DNA from: Rhizobium sp. ZPR4
GTDB lineage: Bacteria > Pseudomonadota > Alphaproteobacteria > Rhizobiales > Rhizobiaceae
Assembly (NCBI RefSeq): GCF_040215725.1
Contig: NZ_CP157967.1
Coordinates: 3,442,501-3,506,500, forward strand
Direction: 5' to 3'
DNA: 64,000 bases
Below are positions 7,819 through 15,872 of the stretch, in pieces (position 1 is the first letter of the stretch; the number at the start of each line of letters is the position of its first letter). Position numbers and translations under genes: made by a program. The notes below the pieces were generated by a model. That model was given only the letters and a program-made list of their open reading frames with translations, was not told where the DNA came from and searched no databases.

Positions 7819-9918
7819 TCAGTTGAAGGTTTTGGGGTGTCTGGCATTTTCCTTATGGGCGGCGACGCGATCGACGAGCTGGTTCCATCGACTGCATTGC
7901 TTTTGCGGTAGATCTGCCTCGGGGATCTCATAGAGGTAATAGTGTCCGTTGTAGGAATGGCTGGTGACGAGGCCATGTTCAGCCCATCTGGCGAGGGTAT
8001 GCTCATGGATATTGAGGCGTGCAGCCGCCTCTTTCTTTGTCAACATCCCACGATCCCGGAGCCGGTCATAGCGTGATCTCAGCTTGTATTCGCGAACGAG
8101 GTAGGTGACGCGTTTGGTTGTGAAGCGGGCGTTGCGCTGGTCACGGCGCGTCACCGAGCCCGGACGGTATCCCTGATTGTTGAGCATCTCTGCGATCTCG
8201 GAAAAAATATGATCGTCGAGGAGTTTATCGATCAGCACGATGATGTCGGGGTTCGTCTTGACCTGCTGGCTGGGAGATTTGGGGCTCATGGTGACGAGCG
8301 TCTGGGTTTTGCCGCCCTTGAAGCGAATATGAGCCTTGGTTGTGCCTCTCTTCGGTAGTTTGAGGAGGGTGACGTCCTCAATGATGTGGGCAAGCAGGCG
8401 CTTTCGTTCGCGGTTCGGGGTCTCTGGATTGGTCCAGAGCTTTTTGAAGTCCGCCGTCATTGCGACCAACCGCTCGTGGACGGCCTTATCGAGGATGAAC
8501 TGATCGTGCTCCCGGGCGCGCTCGCGCTCTTCGCGGGCATTAGCCAAGATGCGGAGCTTCTCGTTCCATTCGCCTTCGAGCGTGTCGGCGACGAGGCGGT
8601 TATTGGGATCGACGAGCATGAAACGGCGCTGGGCGAGATCGGCTTCCGTTTGGGCACGCTCGATCGCGCGACAGCGCAGCCGATCCGCCTCTTCATGCCG
8701 CGCTTGGATCTCTTTGCGGACTTCGATCGCCAGTTCGACGGCCGCCGGCGTCATCTGCTCTGCGATCAGCATACCGATGGCTTCATCGACGGGAGGTGCG
8801 GCGATCGCCTGGCACAAGGGTTCGCCGCGATTGGTACGGGCGCGATCACAAACGTACCAGGCTTCCTGCCGGCCACGCCGAGCAGCATAGCGCATGTGGA
8901 AATGCCTGCCGCATTGCCCACACACGGCGCGCCCCTGCAGCAGCGCCGGGCCTTCGCGCGGAGGTGATGCGACCGCCGCGTTCCATTTATGGCAGATGTT
9001 CGACTTTAGAATCCTCAGGTTCTCCTGATGCTGCTCCCAGCTGATGTAACCGGGATGGGCATCTGGAATGCATGCTGTCCAATCGTCACTACCTTGTTTG
9101 CGCACGAGCTTTTTGCCATCGATGGTTCGTCTATAGCGACGGCGTCCATAGGCATAGGCTCCGGCGTAACGTGGATTGTGCAGCACGCGCATCGCCGTCG
9201 AAGGCGTCAGTGGCCGGAAAACCGTCTGGCTGTCGTGCAAGCGGGATGGAAAGAGAATGCCTTCCTGACGAAAGGCCTTGACGGTCTGGGAGGCGGATCC
9301 GACGCGAGAGAATGTCTCGAAGAAATGGGCGATCGTCTCTCTGACTTGCAGGTCTGGATCAAGCGTCACATTGCCGGACGGATCATAGACGAGCCCGGTC
9401 GGCAGCGGACAACGGAACTCGCCACGCCGGGCCTTGTTGAGGATGCCGCCGCGCAGCCGTGCCTTGATCACATGCAGTTCGGCCTCACTCATTGTTCCCT
9501 TGAGGCCGAGCAGGAGCCGGTCGTTGAAACTTGCCGGATCGTAGACACCGTCCTCGTCGAGGATCAGGGTGTCGGCAAGTGCGCAGATCTCGAGCAGCCG
9601 CTGCCAGTCGGCATTGTTGCGCGCCAGACGGGAGACCTCCAGGCCCATGACGATCCCGGCATGCCCCATGCCGACATCGCTGACCAGCCGCTGAAACCCC
9701 TCACGCCAGACCGCCGATGCGCCGGATTCGCCCTGATCGTTATCGATGACGATAATCTGCTCCTCGCGCCAACCCAGGGCGATAGCGCGCCCGCGAAGCG
9801 CATATTGGCGCATGGCGCTCTCGGTATTGTCGATGACTTGCCGCATCGAAGATTGGCGGATGTAGAGGTAGGCGCTGCGTTCACGGTGATGAGACTGGAC
9901 TTTGAGATGTACATTCAT
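7819..9918 (-). CDS. Large serine recombinase
   Basis: 699 residues. The N-terminal resolvase domain (about 15-155) has the catalytic serine in YIRQSS, and VSRLARN and the SEAELHVIKARLRGG helix typical of large serine recombinases. It is followed by the recombinase domain (about 165-290, with NPRYAGAYAYGRRRYRR), a zinc ribbon (CGQCGRHFH ... CDRARTNRGEPLC, about 335-370), a charged coiled-coil segment (about 390-480) and a C-terminal helix-turn-helix-like segment (MLTKKEAAARLNIHEHTLARW). The full length and all key motifs argue for activity. ATG 9918 overlaps the stop of the upstream small ORF (ATGA). It probably excises and integrates the surrounding element. Confidence 0.93.
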   Translation of the reverse strand: MNVHLKVQSHHRERSAYLYIRQSSMRQVIDNTESAMRQYALRGRAIALGWREEQIIVIDNDQGESGASAVWREGFQRLVSDVGMGHAGIVMGLEVSRLARNNADWQRLLEICALADTLILDEDGVYDPASFNDRLLLGLKGTMSEAELHVIKARLRGGILNKARRGEFRCPLPTGLVYDPSGNVTLDPDLQVRETIAHFFETFSRVGSASQTVKAFRQEGILFPSRLHDSQTVFRPLTPSTAMRVLHNPRYAGAYAYGRRRYRRTIDGKKLVRKQGSDDWTACIPDAHPGYISWEQHQENLRILKSNICHKWNAAVASPPREGPALLQGRAVCGQCGRHFHMRYAARRGRQEAWYVCDRARTNRGEPLCQAIAAPPVDEAIGMLIAEQMTPAAVELAIEVRKEIQARHEEADRLRCRAIERAQTEADLAQRRFMLVDPNNRLVADTLEGEWNEKLRILANAREERERAREHDQFILDKAVHERLVAMTADFKKLWTNPETPNRERKRLLAHIIEDVTLLKLPKRGTTKAHIRFKGGKTQTLVTMSPKSPSQQVKTNPDIIVLIDKLLDDHIFSEIAEMLNNQGYRPGSVTRRDQRNARFTTKRVTYLVREYKLRSRYDRLRDRGMLTKKEAAARLNIHEHTLARWAEHGLVTSHSYNGHYYLYEIPEADLPQKQCSRWNQLVDRVAAHKENARHPKTFN

Positions 9919-10151
9919 GGTGCTCTCCGTTGGTGGATGCTCATGGCGATGGTCGCCAGGACATGAACGACGGCGCTGAGTTCGCCGTGCGCCGGTCGGG
10001 TGGCCGATGACAGGTAAAACTGGTCTTGATCAGGACTTGCTGCTGCAGGCAGTGCGCGGGCCCATCCCCACATGCCGCGACGCAGAAAGAGCATGAGGCC
10101 GCTACGAGCCTTGAGCGGCAGAACTTCGCCGAGAGCTGCGCGGCGCAGCAC
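9915..10151 (-). CDS. Small unrecognised ORF of the recombinase cassette
   Basis: 78 residues if started at the GTG at 10151; an ATC 15 bases upstream reads as though it may once have been an ATG, giving ITDQYEVLRRAALGE. The core LKARSGLMLFLRRGMWGWARAL is hydrophobic/basic and could be a membrane-associating helix or a protein-protein interface. Its TGA overlaps the recombinase ATG, so the two are translationally coupled, which supports its being a real gene. I recall comparable small ORFs in front of similar recombinases but cannot name a family. The longer frame extending up to 10793 is antisense or out-of-frame to the HTH gene and should be ignored. Confidence 0.55.
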   Translation of the reverse strand: MLRRAALGEVLPLKARSGLMLFLRRGMWGWARALPAAASPDQDQFYLSSATRPAHGELSAVVHVLATIAMSIHQRRAP

Positions 10152-10204
10152 TTCGTACTGGTCTGTGATGGCCGGCGATGAACATGCCGATGCCGTGGTA
10201 ACGT

Positions 10205-10666
10205 CTAGCGGATCGTTTTTTTTAACAGCCGCTCGATCGTTCTGGGATGAAGCGCCACATCGAGTTCGATGCGGACCAGCTTGGCGAGTTCGCGCGCACG
10301 AACGGGTTCGCCCGCAACCAGCCGCGCCTGCAAAAATGCCAGCACTTCGTCGTCGACCTTGTGGGGTCCGCGGGGACCCGGCTTTGCCGGCACCAGTCCG
10401 GCAATCCCCCTCGTGTCGAAGTTTGCCTTGGCCTGGTAGTAGGTCGGTCTGGAAACGCCATACTCGTCGGAAGCGTCCGTTACGGAGACGTTGTCGACAG
10501 AGACTCGCCGCAACATCTCGTATTTGACCTGGACGGCGTCGTGCGGATCGAAGAACTCGCTGCCGCGGAACTTTGGGTCGCGCACCTTCTCGGAATTTGG
10601 ATTGAAGGTGCCTTCGTCGATGAGGGCATCCATCTTTGATCGCTTGCCGCCGTACTTCGCAGGCAT
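10205..10666 (-). CDS. Helix-turn-helix domain protein of the recombinase cassette
   Basis: 153 residues. The central region (about 45-85) is a homeodomain-like helix-turn-helix: VKYEMLRRVSVDNVSVTDAS, then YGVSRPTYYQAK. A second helical module near the C-terminus (VRARELAKLVRIEL, HPRTIERLLKK) resembles the winged HTH of IS630-type transposase N-termini. There is no DDE catalytic domain, so it is a DNA-binding partner or regulator rather than a transposase. It lies 53 bp upstream of the small ORF and about 120 bp downstream of the DUF5372-like gene, with iterated repeats in the gap that could be its binding sites. Confidence 0.75.
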   Translation of the reverse strand: MPAKYGGKRSKMDALIDEGTFNPNSEKVRDPKFRGSEFFDPHDAVQVKYEMLRRVSVDNVSVTDASDEYGVSRPTYYQAKANFDTRGIAGLVPAKPGPRGPHKVDDEVLAFLQARLVAGEPVRARELAKLVRIELDVALHPRTIERLLKKTIR

Positions 10667-10704
10667 TGCGGGCTCCGAGTATGAGATCGGGTCTTAATGT
10701 AATG

Positions 10705-10843
10705 ATAATTATACCGCATATCTCATTTACATCAAGGACACTTCCTGAGCTAAATAAAGCAATATGCCGCAAAAATTGAGGTATACCGTTCATTGCGAGT
10801 CCTCTTGCGGCATAATCTCGTTTACATCAGCGGCATAATTATC
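10705..10843. promoter_or_regulatory. Paired direct and inverted repeats upstream of the HTH gene
   Basis: GATAATTATACCGC (10705-10718) is mirrored by GCGGCATAATTATC (10830-10843), an inverted repeat with one mismatch. Just inside, ATCTCATTTACATCA (10721-10735) and ATCTCGTTTACATCA (10815-10829) are direct repeats with one mismatch. A further GCGGCATAA occurs at 10807-10815. The set brackets the HTH gene promoter and the 3' end of the DUF5372-like gene. It could be an operator array or recombinase accessory sites. Confidence 0.6.
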
Positions 10844-11119
10844 CTTACACTCCGCTCTCGATCGCGCTGCCAACCTGTCACAAAGGTGCTCCACCATGCT
10901 GGCTAGTTCCATCAAGTTCGAAACGAGCAAGAGCGCCCGCCCGTTGCTCGCGACAACTTCTGGATCAATGCTCGCAAGATCAGTCCATTGAGGGGGAAGC
11001 GGCCATATGGCGCCATCGTCGGTCTGCAACAGCAAACGTTCGCCCTGCAAGTTACTTCGCTTACCAACGCAGGGCAGCTGCCGTCCGAAAAGGGGATGAA
11101 ACTGATGTGTAACCAGCAC
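10790..11119 (-). CDS. DUF5372-like protein of the recombinase cassette
   Basis: 109 residues with a GTG start at 11119. The N-terminal VTHQFHPLFGRQLPCVGKR, then LLLQTDDGAIWPLPPQWTDL, then ASIDPEVVASNGRALLLVS follow the layout I associate with DUF5372, a small domain found next to recombinases in Rhizobiales. No catalytic residues are evident. It is the first gene of the four-gene cassette, about 45 bp from the right junction of the element. The family name is from memory and should be confirmed by profile search. Confidence 0.6.
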   Translation of the reverse strand: MLVTHQFHPLFGRQLPCVGKRSNLQGERLLLQTDDGAIWPLPPQWTDLASIDPEVVASNGRALLLVSNLMELASMVEHLCDRLAARSRAECKDNYAADVNEIMPQEDSQ

Positions 11120-11355
11120 TAGCTGCTGATCTGCGCGGGTCGAGGCTGCATTCTCAGGTAAGGTACAAGAAGCTGGAGCGCGGACGCTTCATCTGGCCAT
11201 CAGCAGCCGATGGCACGGTGGTGATCACGCCTGCGCAGCTCGGTTACCTGCTGGAGGGTATCGACTGGCGGATGCCGCAAAGGACCTGGCGGCCAACATC
11301 TGCCGGATGAGCAAAAACACTGGAATGACAGGGTCGAATATGATTCCATCCTGTC

Positions 11356-13010
11356 ATGAGCAATGCGACCGAAGCGCTTCCGGACGACCTTACCAGTGCG
11401 CTTGCACTGCTGGCCCAGGAACGCGCTCGACGTGTTGCCGCTGAAGCAGAGGCAGCGACCGCCAAGGCTGACGCCGCCAGTGCAAAGGCCCTCGTATCGC
11501 ATTCCGAGGCGCTGATCGCACGGCTGAAGCTGGAAATCGACAAGGTTCGCCGTGAACTCTACGGCAGCCGGTCCGAGCGTAAGGCGCGGCTCCTTGAGCA
11601 GATGGAGCTGCAGCTCGAGGAGCTAGAAGCAAACGCCGGTGAAGATGAACTGGCCGCGGAGATCGCAGCCACAATCTCAGCCGTCAAAGCCTTCGAGCGC
11701 AAGCGTCCTTCACGCAAGCCCTTTCCCGAACACCTGCCCCGTGAGCGCGTCATCATCGCTGCCCCCACGAATTGCGCCTGCTGCGGATCGACCAAACTGT
11801 CGAAGCTTGGTCAGGACATCACCGAGACCCTGGAGGTCGTCCCGCGTCAGTGGAAAGTCATCCAGACGGTGCGGGAGAAGTTCACCTGCCGTGAGTGTGA
11901 GAAGATTACGCAGCCACCTGCACCCTTCCATATGACGCCCCGCGGTTTTGTAGGGCCGAACCTGCTGGCGATGATCCTGTTTGAGAAGTTCGCCCAGCAC
12001 CAGCCGCTCAATCGCCAAAGCGAACGCTATGCCCGCGAGGGCGTCGACCTCAGCTTATCGACATTGGCCGACCAGGTCGGAGCATGCGCCGCGGCGTTGA
12101 AGCTATCCATTCACTGATCGAAGCGCACGTTCTGGCCGCCGAGCGACTTCATGGCGACAACACGACAGTGCCGATCCTGGCGAGGGGAAAGACCGATACG
12201 GGCCGCATCTGGACCTATGTTCGGGATGACCGACCATTCGGCGGGCTCTCACCGCCGGCCGCTCTGTATTACGCATCGCGGGACCGGCGACAGGAGCATC
12301 CGGAACGCCATCTGAAGACCTTCACCGGCATTCTGCAGGCGGATGCCTATGGCGGCTATAATCCGCTGTTCAAGGTTGATCGCGATCCAAATCCGCTAAG
12401 GCAGGCGTTTTGCTGGTCACATTCGAAACGTAAGTTCTTCGTGCTCGCCGACATCGCGGCGAATGCCAAGCGTGGAAAGAACGCTGGGCCGATCTCGCCC
12501 ATGGCGCTGGAAGCCGTCAAACGGATCGACGCCCTGTTCGATATCGAGCGGGATATAAACGGGCTTGCCGCCGGTCAACGCCTGGAGCGACGCCGTAGAG
12601 ACAGCCTGCCGCTCGTCGACGATCTGCAGGCTTGGCTTCAAACCGAGCGTGCAAAACTGTCGCGCAGTTCTCCGGTCGCAGAGGCGATCGACTACATGCT
12701 CAAGCGTTGGGATGGCTTCACGTCATTCCTGGACGACGGCAGGATTTGCCTGACCAACAATGCCGCCGAGCGAGCGCTGCGAGGCTTCGCACTGGGCAGG
12801 AAATCATGGCTATTCGCCGGATCGGATCGTGGCGCTGACCGTGCCGCCTTCATGGCTACGCTGATCATGACGGCAAAGCTCAACGACATCGATCCGCAGG
12901 CGTGGCTTGTCGACATCCTCGCCCGCATAGCCGACACTCCGATCATCAGGTTGGAGCAATTGCTTCCATGGAACTGGACACCGCCGACCATCGACGCTCA
13001 AGCGGCATGA
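11356..13010 (+). pseudogene. tnpC: IS66 transposase TnpC, frameshifted
   Basis: The first frame (11356-12117) encodes the N-terminal leucine-zipper-like coiled coil (about 5-100), the CCGSTKLSKLGQDI zinc-finger region, CRECEKITQPPAP and the start of the DDE domain. The second frame (from 12084) continues with RLHGDNTTVPILARGK, the conserved LQADAYGGYNPLF and CWSHSKRKFF, and the final LTNNAAERALRG (catalytic E) before LEQLLPWNW. The switch falls at about 12100-12104, where ALK should lead straight into IHSLIEAH, so one base was lost. All catalytic motifs survive, but not in one frame. Confidence 0.93.
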
Positions 13011-13017
13011 CCAGCGG

Positions 13018-13043
13018 CCTTCACCGTATGCTTACGGACAGTG
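13018..13043. repeat. IS66 right inverted repeat and target-site duplication
   Basis: CCTTCACCGTATGCTTAC (13018-13035) is the right terminal repeat. GGACAGTG (13036-13043) is the second copy of the 8-bp duplication seen at 5304-5311. Confidence 0.93.
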
Positions 13044-13048
13044 CGGCT

Positions 13049-13140
13049 ATGGATCGAGTTGAGATTGTCGATACGGGTCGACGTCGTCGTTTTAGCAAAG
13101 AGATGAAGCTGCGGATTGTCGCGGAGAGCTATTCGGAACC
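13049..13140 (+). pseudogene. Truncated tnpA of the older, target IS66 element
   Basis: From ATG 13049 the frame reads MDRVEIVDTGRRRRFSKEMK and continues LRIVAESYSEP, the N-terminal HTH region of an IS66 TnpA different from the one at 5390. It stops being recognisable at about 13140, where IS21-like terminal repeats begin. Its 5' leader with the 30-bp palindrome lies on the far side of the younger IS66 (5281-5311). Confidence 0.8.
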
Positions 13141-13144
13141 TGCT

Positions 13145-13213
13145 TGTCCGCGACTTAGCGAAATGCTTGTCCGCGACTTGCCGAAATCGCTGTCCCGATT
13201 CATCGAAATCCGC
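13145..13213. repeat. Three tandem 23-bp IS21-type terminal repeats
   Basis: Three consecutive 23-bp units start at 13145, 13168 and 13191, each TGTCC...CGAAAT. The first two differ only at a few positions (TGTCCGCGACTT shared), the third is more diverged. Iterated TGT-starting repeats at one end are typical of IS21-family termini, where they bind the IstA transposase. No istA/istB coding sequence follows, so only the end survives. Confidence 0.6.
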
Positions 13214-13540
13214 AAAACGCTCGAACGGGTGTGCCGCTAGGCAGCTTATCGCTCAACTTCTCGCGACCAGCAAACCGCTTGAACTGCTATCTTCTGTTTC
13301 CGGCATCTAAGTCAAAGTCAGGCAGAAATTCCACGTATACCGGCTCTTCAGTTTTTCCGAGCCAGCTCTGAGGCACGGATCTTTTTCCGCAGCCAAAAGC
13401 CATTTTTCCGCTTTTTGTGTACATTAGCCTCTACAATTCGGCCGAAGCTCGACTAAGATTTCTAGTTTTTTGATATTGGTCGGCCTATAGAACGACGACG
13501 ACTTGGTACTATCGAACTCCAGCGTGAAGGGGTGAAAACG
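13214..13540. other. Non-coding gap before the polysaccharide locus
   Basis: About 325 bp without a convincing gene. It starts as IS debris, then becomes A+T-rich around 13420-13480 (T-rich stretches before GGTCGG), which would suit a promoter for the pyruvyltransferase gene. No terminator or RNA gene is obvious. Confidence 0.35.
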
Positions 13541-14497
13541 ATGATTTCCAACAAGATTGCGGGTCGGGTTGGTTATGTGGGTGCATTTGGAGTGGGCAAT
13601 CGCGGCGATGACTATCTCATTCAGGCGTTCGCAGCTGAACGAATGCCCGATCTTTTAATTGGATTTTCTCCGCTTCCTTTCATGTCAGAGATCCCATTTA
13701 TGCTTTTGGAGGACGCTGCCGGACTTAGTGATATTGCGGCAGATGACATCATCATATGTGGAGGAAACTTCATCTGGTCCGTTGATCAGCTCAATAAAAT
13801 GCTAGCCATTGCCCATAAAATCAAAGCTGCCGGTGGGCAGTTCAATATTCGATGTGTTCATGTAGCAAGCGAAACGGTTTGGGCAGCCCCCTCAACTTTT
13901 ATAGAACTTGCCAATATTGCCGACCAATTTAGCGTGAGGGATCACGCATCTATAGAACTATGCGCCGATTTTGGAATCTCTGTCGAATTTGAGCAAGATG
14001 CGCTCGCTAAATATGTTGCGGCAAACTTCAATCATTTTCCCCAGGATCGTTCGGTTCGCAGGGTCGGGTTTAATTTCCACAATTGGGGGCCCGAAAGCAT
14101 AAATTGGTATTTTGAGTTTCTCGGTACACTTAACCATCTAGCGCCACACCCCTTGAAATTGACATATATTCTTCAGTGTCGGCATTTGACGCATCCGCCT
14201 TCCAACGAAGCAGCTTTAGCTGAGTATTTATTCTCGCGATTTGCGGGGAAAATTGAGATAACGCGTAATGATCGCTCTTTAGACGAACTGATTAATCATT
14301 ATTGCGCGCAAGACTTGGTCATTTCCAACCGAACTCATGGGGTGTTTATTGGCGAAGCTCTCGGTATCCACACGGTACCGGGCGGCATCGGTGACCAGAA
14401 GACCTTGGCGGTTGCCAGAGATCTCAAGCTTCCAGTTTTCACGTTGAAGGAAAATCCCATCGAGGCAGGGAGAAGACTAGCTTCCCGAATATGGTAA
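13541..14497 (+). CDS. Polysaccharide pyruvyl transferase family protein
   Basis: 318 residues. VGAFGVGNRGDDYLIQAF near the N-terminus, FSVRDHASIEL in the middle (about 130) and LVISNRTHGVFIGEALG near 275 are the landmarks of the PF04230 fold. That fold adds ketal-linked pyruvate to sugars or, in some members, acts as a glycosyltransferase-like enzyme. ATG 13541 is chosen over GTG 13532 because AAGGGGTG lies about 8 nt before 13541. It is cytoplasmic. It is the first gene of the locus on the plus strand, followed by a convergent glycosyltransferase gene. The donor is presumably phosphoenolpyruvate; the acceptor is unknown. Confidence 0.82.
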   Translation: MISNKIAGRVGYVGAFGVGNRGDDYLIQAFAAERMPDLLIGFSPLPFMSEIPFMLLEDAAGLSDIAADDIIICGGNFIWSVDQLNKMLAIAHKIKAAGGQFNIRCVHVASETVWAAPSTFIELANIADQFSVRDHASIELCADFGISVEFEQDALAKYVAANFNHFPQDRSVRRVGFNFHNWGPESINWYFEFLGTLNHLAPHPLKLTYILQCRHLTHPPSNEAALAEYLFSRFAGKIEITRNDRSLDELINHYCAQDLVISNRTHGVFIGEALGIHTVPGGIGDQKTLAVARDLKLPVFTLKENPIEAGRRLASRIW

Positions 14498-14633
14498 AAA
14501 CCGTTGCGAACAATGCAGGAGAACTATTGGCAAAAGGCGACCTATATCGTTGGCAAACGAATCGCCGGGCTAAGTCGACATTTGACCTTCGCGCTAGCTA
14601 CAATCGATGGCATCAACAGACGAGGGTATCTCT

Positions 14634-15749
14634 TCATTGCCTCCTTTCAGCTATCGCCTCATCGAACACTTTCATTAAATCTCGAGTGCTGTTGTCCCAG
14701 TTAAACCGGCTGGCGTTTAGCGTAGCATTGCGCGAGAGTTGAGCATGCAAATTGTCATCAACAGCAAGGGAATTGAGCGCATCTGATATGCTAGCAACAT
14801 CCAGCGGGTTCACCAGTAATGCAGCGTTTCCAGCAACCTCGGGCATTGAGGAGCAATTGGAGGTAATCACAGGAACGCCCCTTGCATGCGCCTCGATTAT
14901 TGGAAATCCAAAGCCCTCATAAATTGAAGGCATAACGAGCAATCTGGCATTTCTATAAAGGGTAGAAAGATTTTCGTCCGAAACATACCCGGTTAAATGA
15001 ACGCAATCATCGATTTTCAAATGTGTAATGTACGACCGAAGACCTTCCATGTGCCAACCTGTCCCGCCGGCAATGACAAGGATCATCTTTTGCTTAGTCA
15101 CATCCGGCAATCGCGCATAGGCCTCTAACAAACGCAATAAATTCTTACGAGGCTCCCGTGTTCCAATAAATAAGGCGAAAGGACGACTAATTCGATTTTG
15201 CTCGAGAAACGCATCCGAGCCATCCCAGGGCAAGGATGTAAGCCCAGGGTAAACGACTCGCAGCTTTTTCTGCGCTCTTGGAAACATCGAGCTTACGGAA
15301 CTAGCCGTGGCTTGTGAGACCGCAACAACCCGATCTGCAGCACTTATTGCCGGGCTCATCAAGTACCGATCCCCGAACCATCCTTGCAGACGCATAGTCG
15401 ATGCCGCATGATGCCATACCAGATCATGTATCGTCACCACACGCGGAATCCGATTGTTGAGAAAAGATGGTAAGCGGTGTGCGGGTCCCCAAAATACGTC
15501 AATGCTATCGCGTTTGGCTAAATGGGGCAGAACAGTTTGTCCCCATATCATCCGCTTTGTCCCACCACGATAATTCGCTATTCTTGTGACTGCGCCCTGG
15601 ATTTCGGGAATATCTGTCTTAGGCTTCTCAGGAAGATAAAGAACTATTTCATGTCCGAAAACCGATAGGACACGACAAGTTTCGAGAAGATAACGAGAGA
15701 TTCCGGTAACGTTATGAACAAGGTTACGCGCGTCTACTCCAATTCTCAT
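14634..15749 (-). CDS. Glycosyltransferase family 4 (mannosyltransferase-like)
   Basis: 371 residues with GT-B fold features. The N-terminus is RIGVDARNLVHNVTGISRYL, the mid part has VTIHDLVWHH and RVVAVSQATASS, and the C-terminal nucleotide-binding half has LFIGTREPRKNLLRLLEAY, the E-x7-E motif in YEGFGFPIIEAHARGVPVI, then SSMPEVAGNAALLV. This is the pattern of retaining GT4 enzymes using GDP-mannose or related donors. The ATG at 15749 is followed directly by the conserved strand, so the start is good. It lies downstream of fcl by about 120 bp on the same strand and probably shares its transcript. It presumably adds a sugar to the O-chain. Confidence 0.87.
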   Translation of the reverse strand: MRIGVDARNLVHNVTGISRYLLETCRVLSVFGHEIVLYLPEKPKTDIPEIQGAVTRIANYRGGTKRMIWGQTVLPHLAKRDSIDVFWGPAHRLPSFLNNRIPRVVTIHDLVWHHAASTMRLQGWFGDRYLMSPAISAADRVVAVSQATASSVSSMFPRAQKKLRVVYPGLTSLPWDGSDAFLEQNRISRPFALFIGTREPRKNLLRLLEAYARLPDVTKQKMILVIAGGTGWHMEGLRSYITHLKIDDCVHLTGYVSDENLSTLYRNARLLVMPSIYEGFGFPIIEAHARGVPVITSNCSSMPEVAGNAALLVNPLDVASISDALNSLAVDDNLHAQLSRNATLNASRFNWDNSTRDLMKVFDEAIAERRQ

Positions 15750-15872
15750 CCTATACGATGTCCTTATCGCGTGAAAGAATGAAGGTAGCTACGCTTAGGG
15801 AGTCCCGCATAAAGTCCATCTTGCACAAGCCGAATTTCGGTGAAATTGCCGCGTCTTAGGTTCATATCGACG

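Larger units (their letters stand above)
7783..11165 (-). mobile_element. Four-gene serine-recombinase element inserted in IS66 tnpB
   Basis: Continuity of the IS66 tnpB reading frame (ACLFT before, KKLERGRF after) places the element between about 7782 and 11165, about 3.4 kb. It holds four minus-strand genes: DUF5372-like protein, HTH protein, an 80-residue-class small ORF, and a full-length large serine recombinase. There are no long terminal inverted repeats. Both junctions contain AC (TTTAC at 7777-7781, GTAC at 11163-11166), consistent with the short core of a serine recombinase crossover, although the exact base cannot be fixed. No cargo is visible apart from these genes, so it behaves like a minimal self-contained element. 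Confidence 0.8.
5797..11310 (+). pseudogene. tnpB: IS66 tnpB broken into three pieces by two insertions
   Basis: Piece 1 (5797-5943) reads [22 protein letters not shown] and ends at HLFVFRGR. Piece 2 (about 7723-7782) resumes at RGGGLIKVIWHDGQGACLFT. Piece 3 (about 11166-11310) continues with KKLERGRFIWPSAADG and runs to the TGA at 11308. Joined, they give a complete TnpB of normal length (about 115 residues) with the IS66 Orf2 signature. The first break is the IS21-like/ISL3 insertion with a GCCGC duplication; the second is the serine-recombinase element. The gene cannot make a functional product. Confidence 0.92.
5312..13035 (+). mobile_element. IS66-family insertion sequence carrying nested insertions
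   Basis: The left end GTAAGCCTACGGTGAAGG (5312-5329) and the right end CCTTCACCGTATGCTTAC (13018-13035) are inverted repeats with one mismatch, flanked by the 8-bp duplication GGACAGTG. Inside, in order, are tnpA, tnpB and tnpC, the standard IS66 gene set. The element measures 7.7 kb because tnpB was hit twice (5944-7720 and about 7783-11165). Removing both insertions leaves about 2.55 kb, the normal IS66 size. tnpB is destroyed and tnpC is frameshifted, so the element is dead unless complemented in trans. The target was the 5' end of another IS66-type tnpA. Confidence 0.93.

Noticed and set aside
8386..9966. Long plus-strand ORFs (193 and 312 residues) opposite the serine recombinase
   Set aside because: They are antisense to a gene with full recombinase domains and have no family-like sequence.
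10152..10793. Upstream part of a 292-residue minus-strand ORF covering the HTH gene
   Set aside because: Arg/Gly-rich composition typical of a shadow frame. The HTH gene in the other frame has real motifs. Only the last 78 codons of this frame (9915-10151) are kept.
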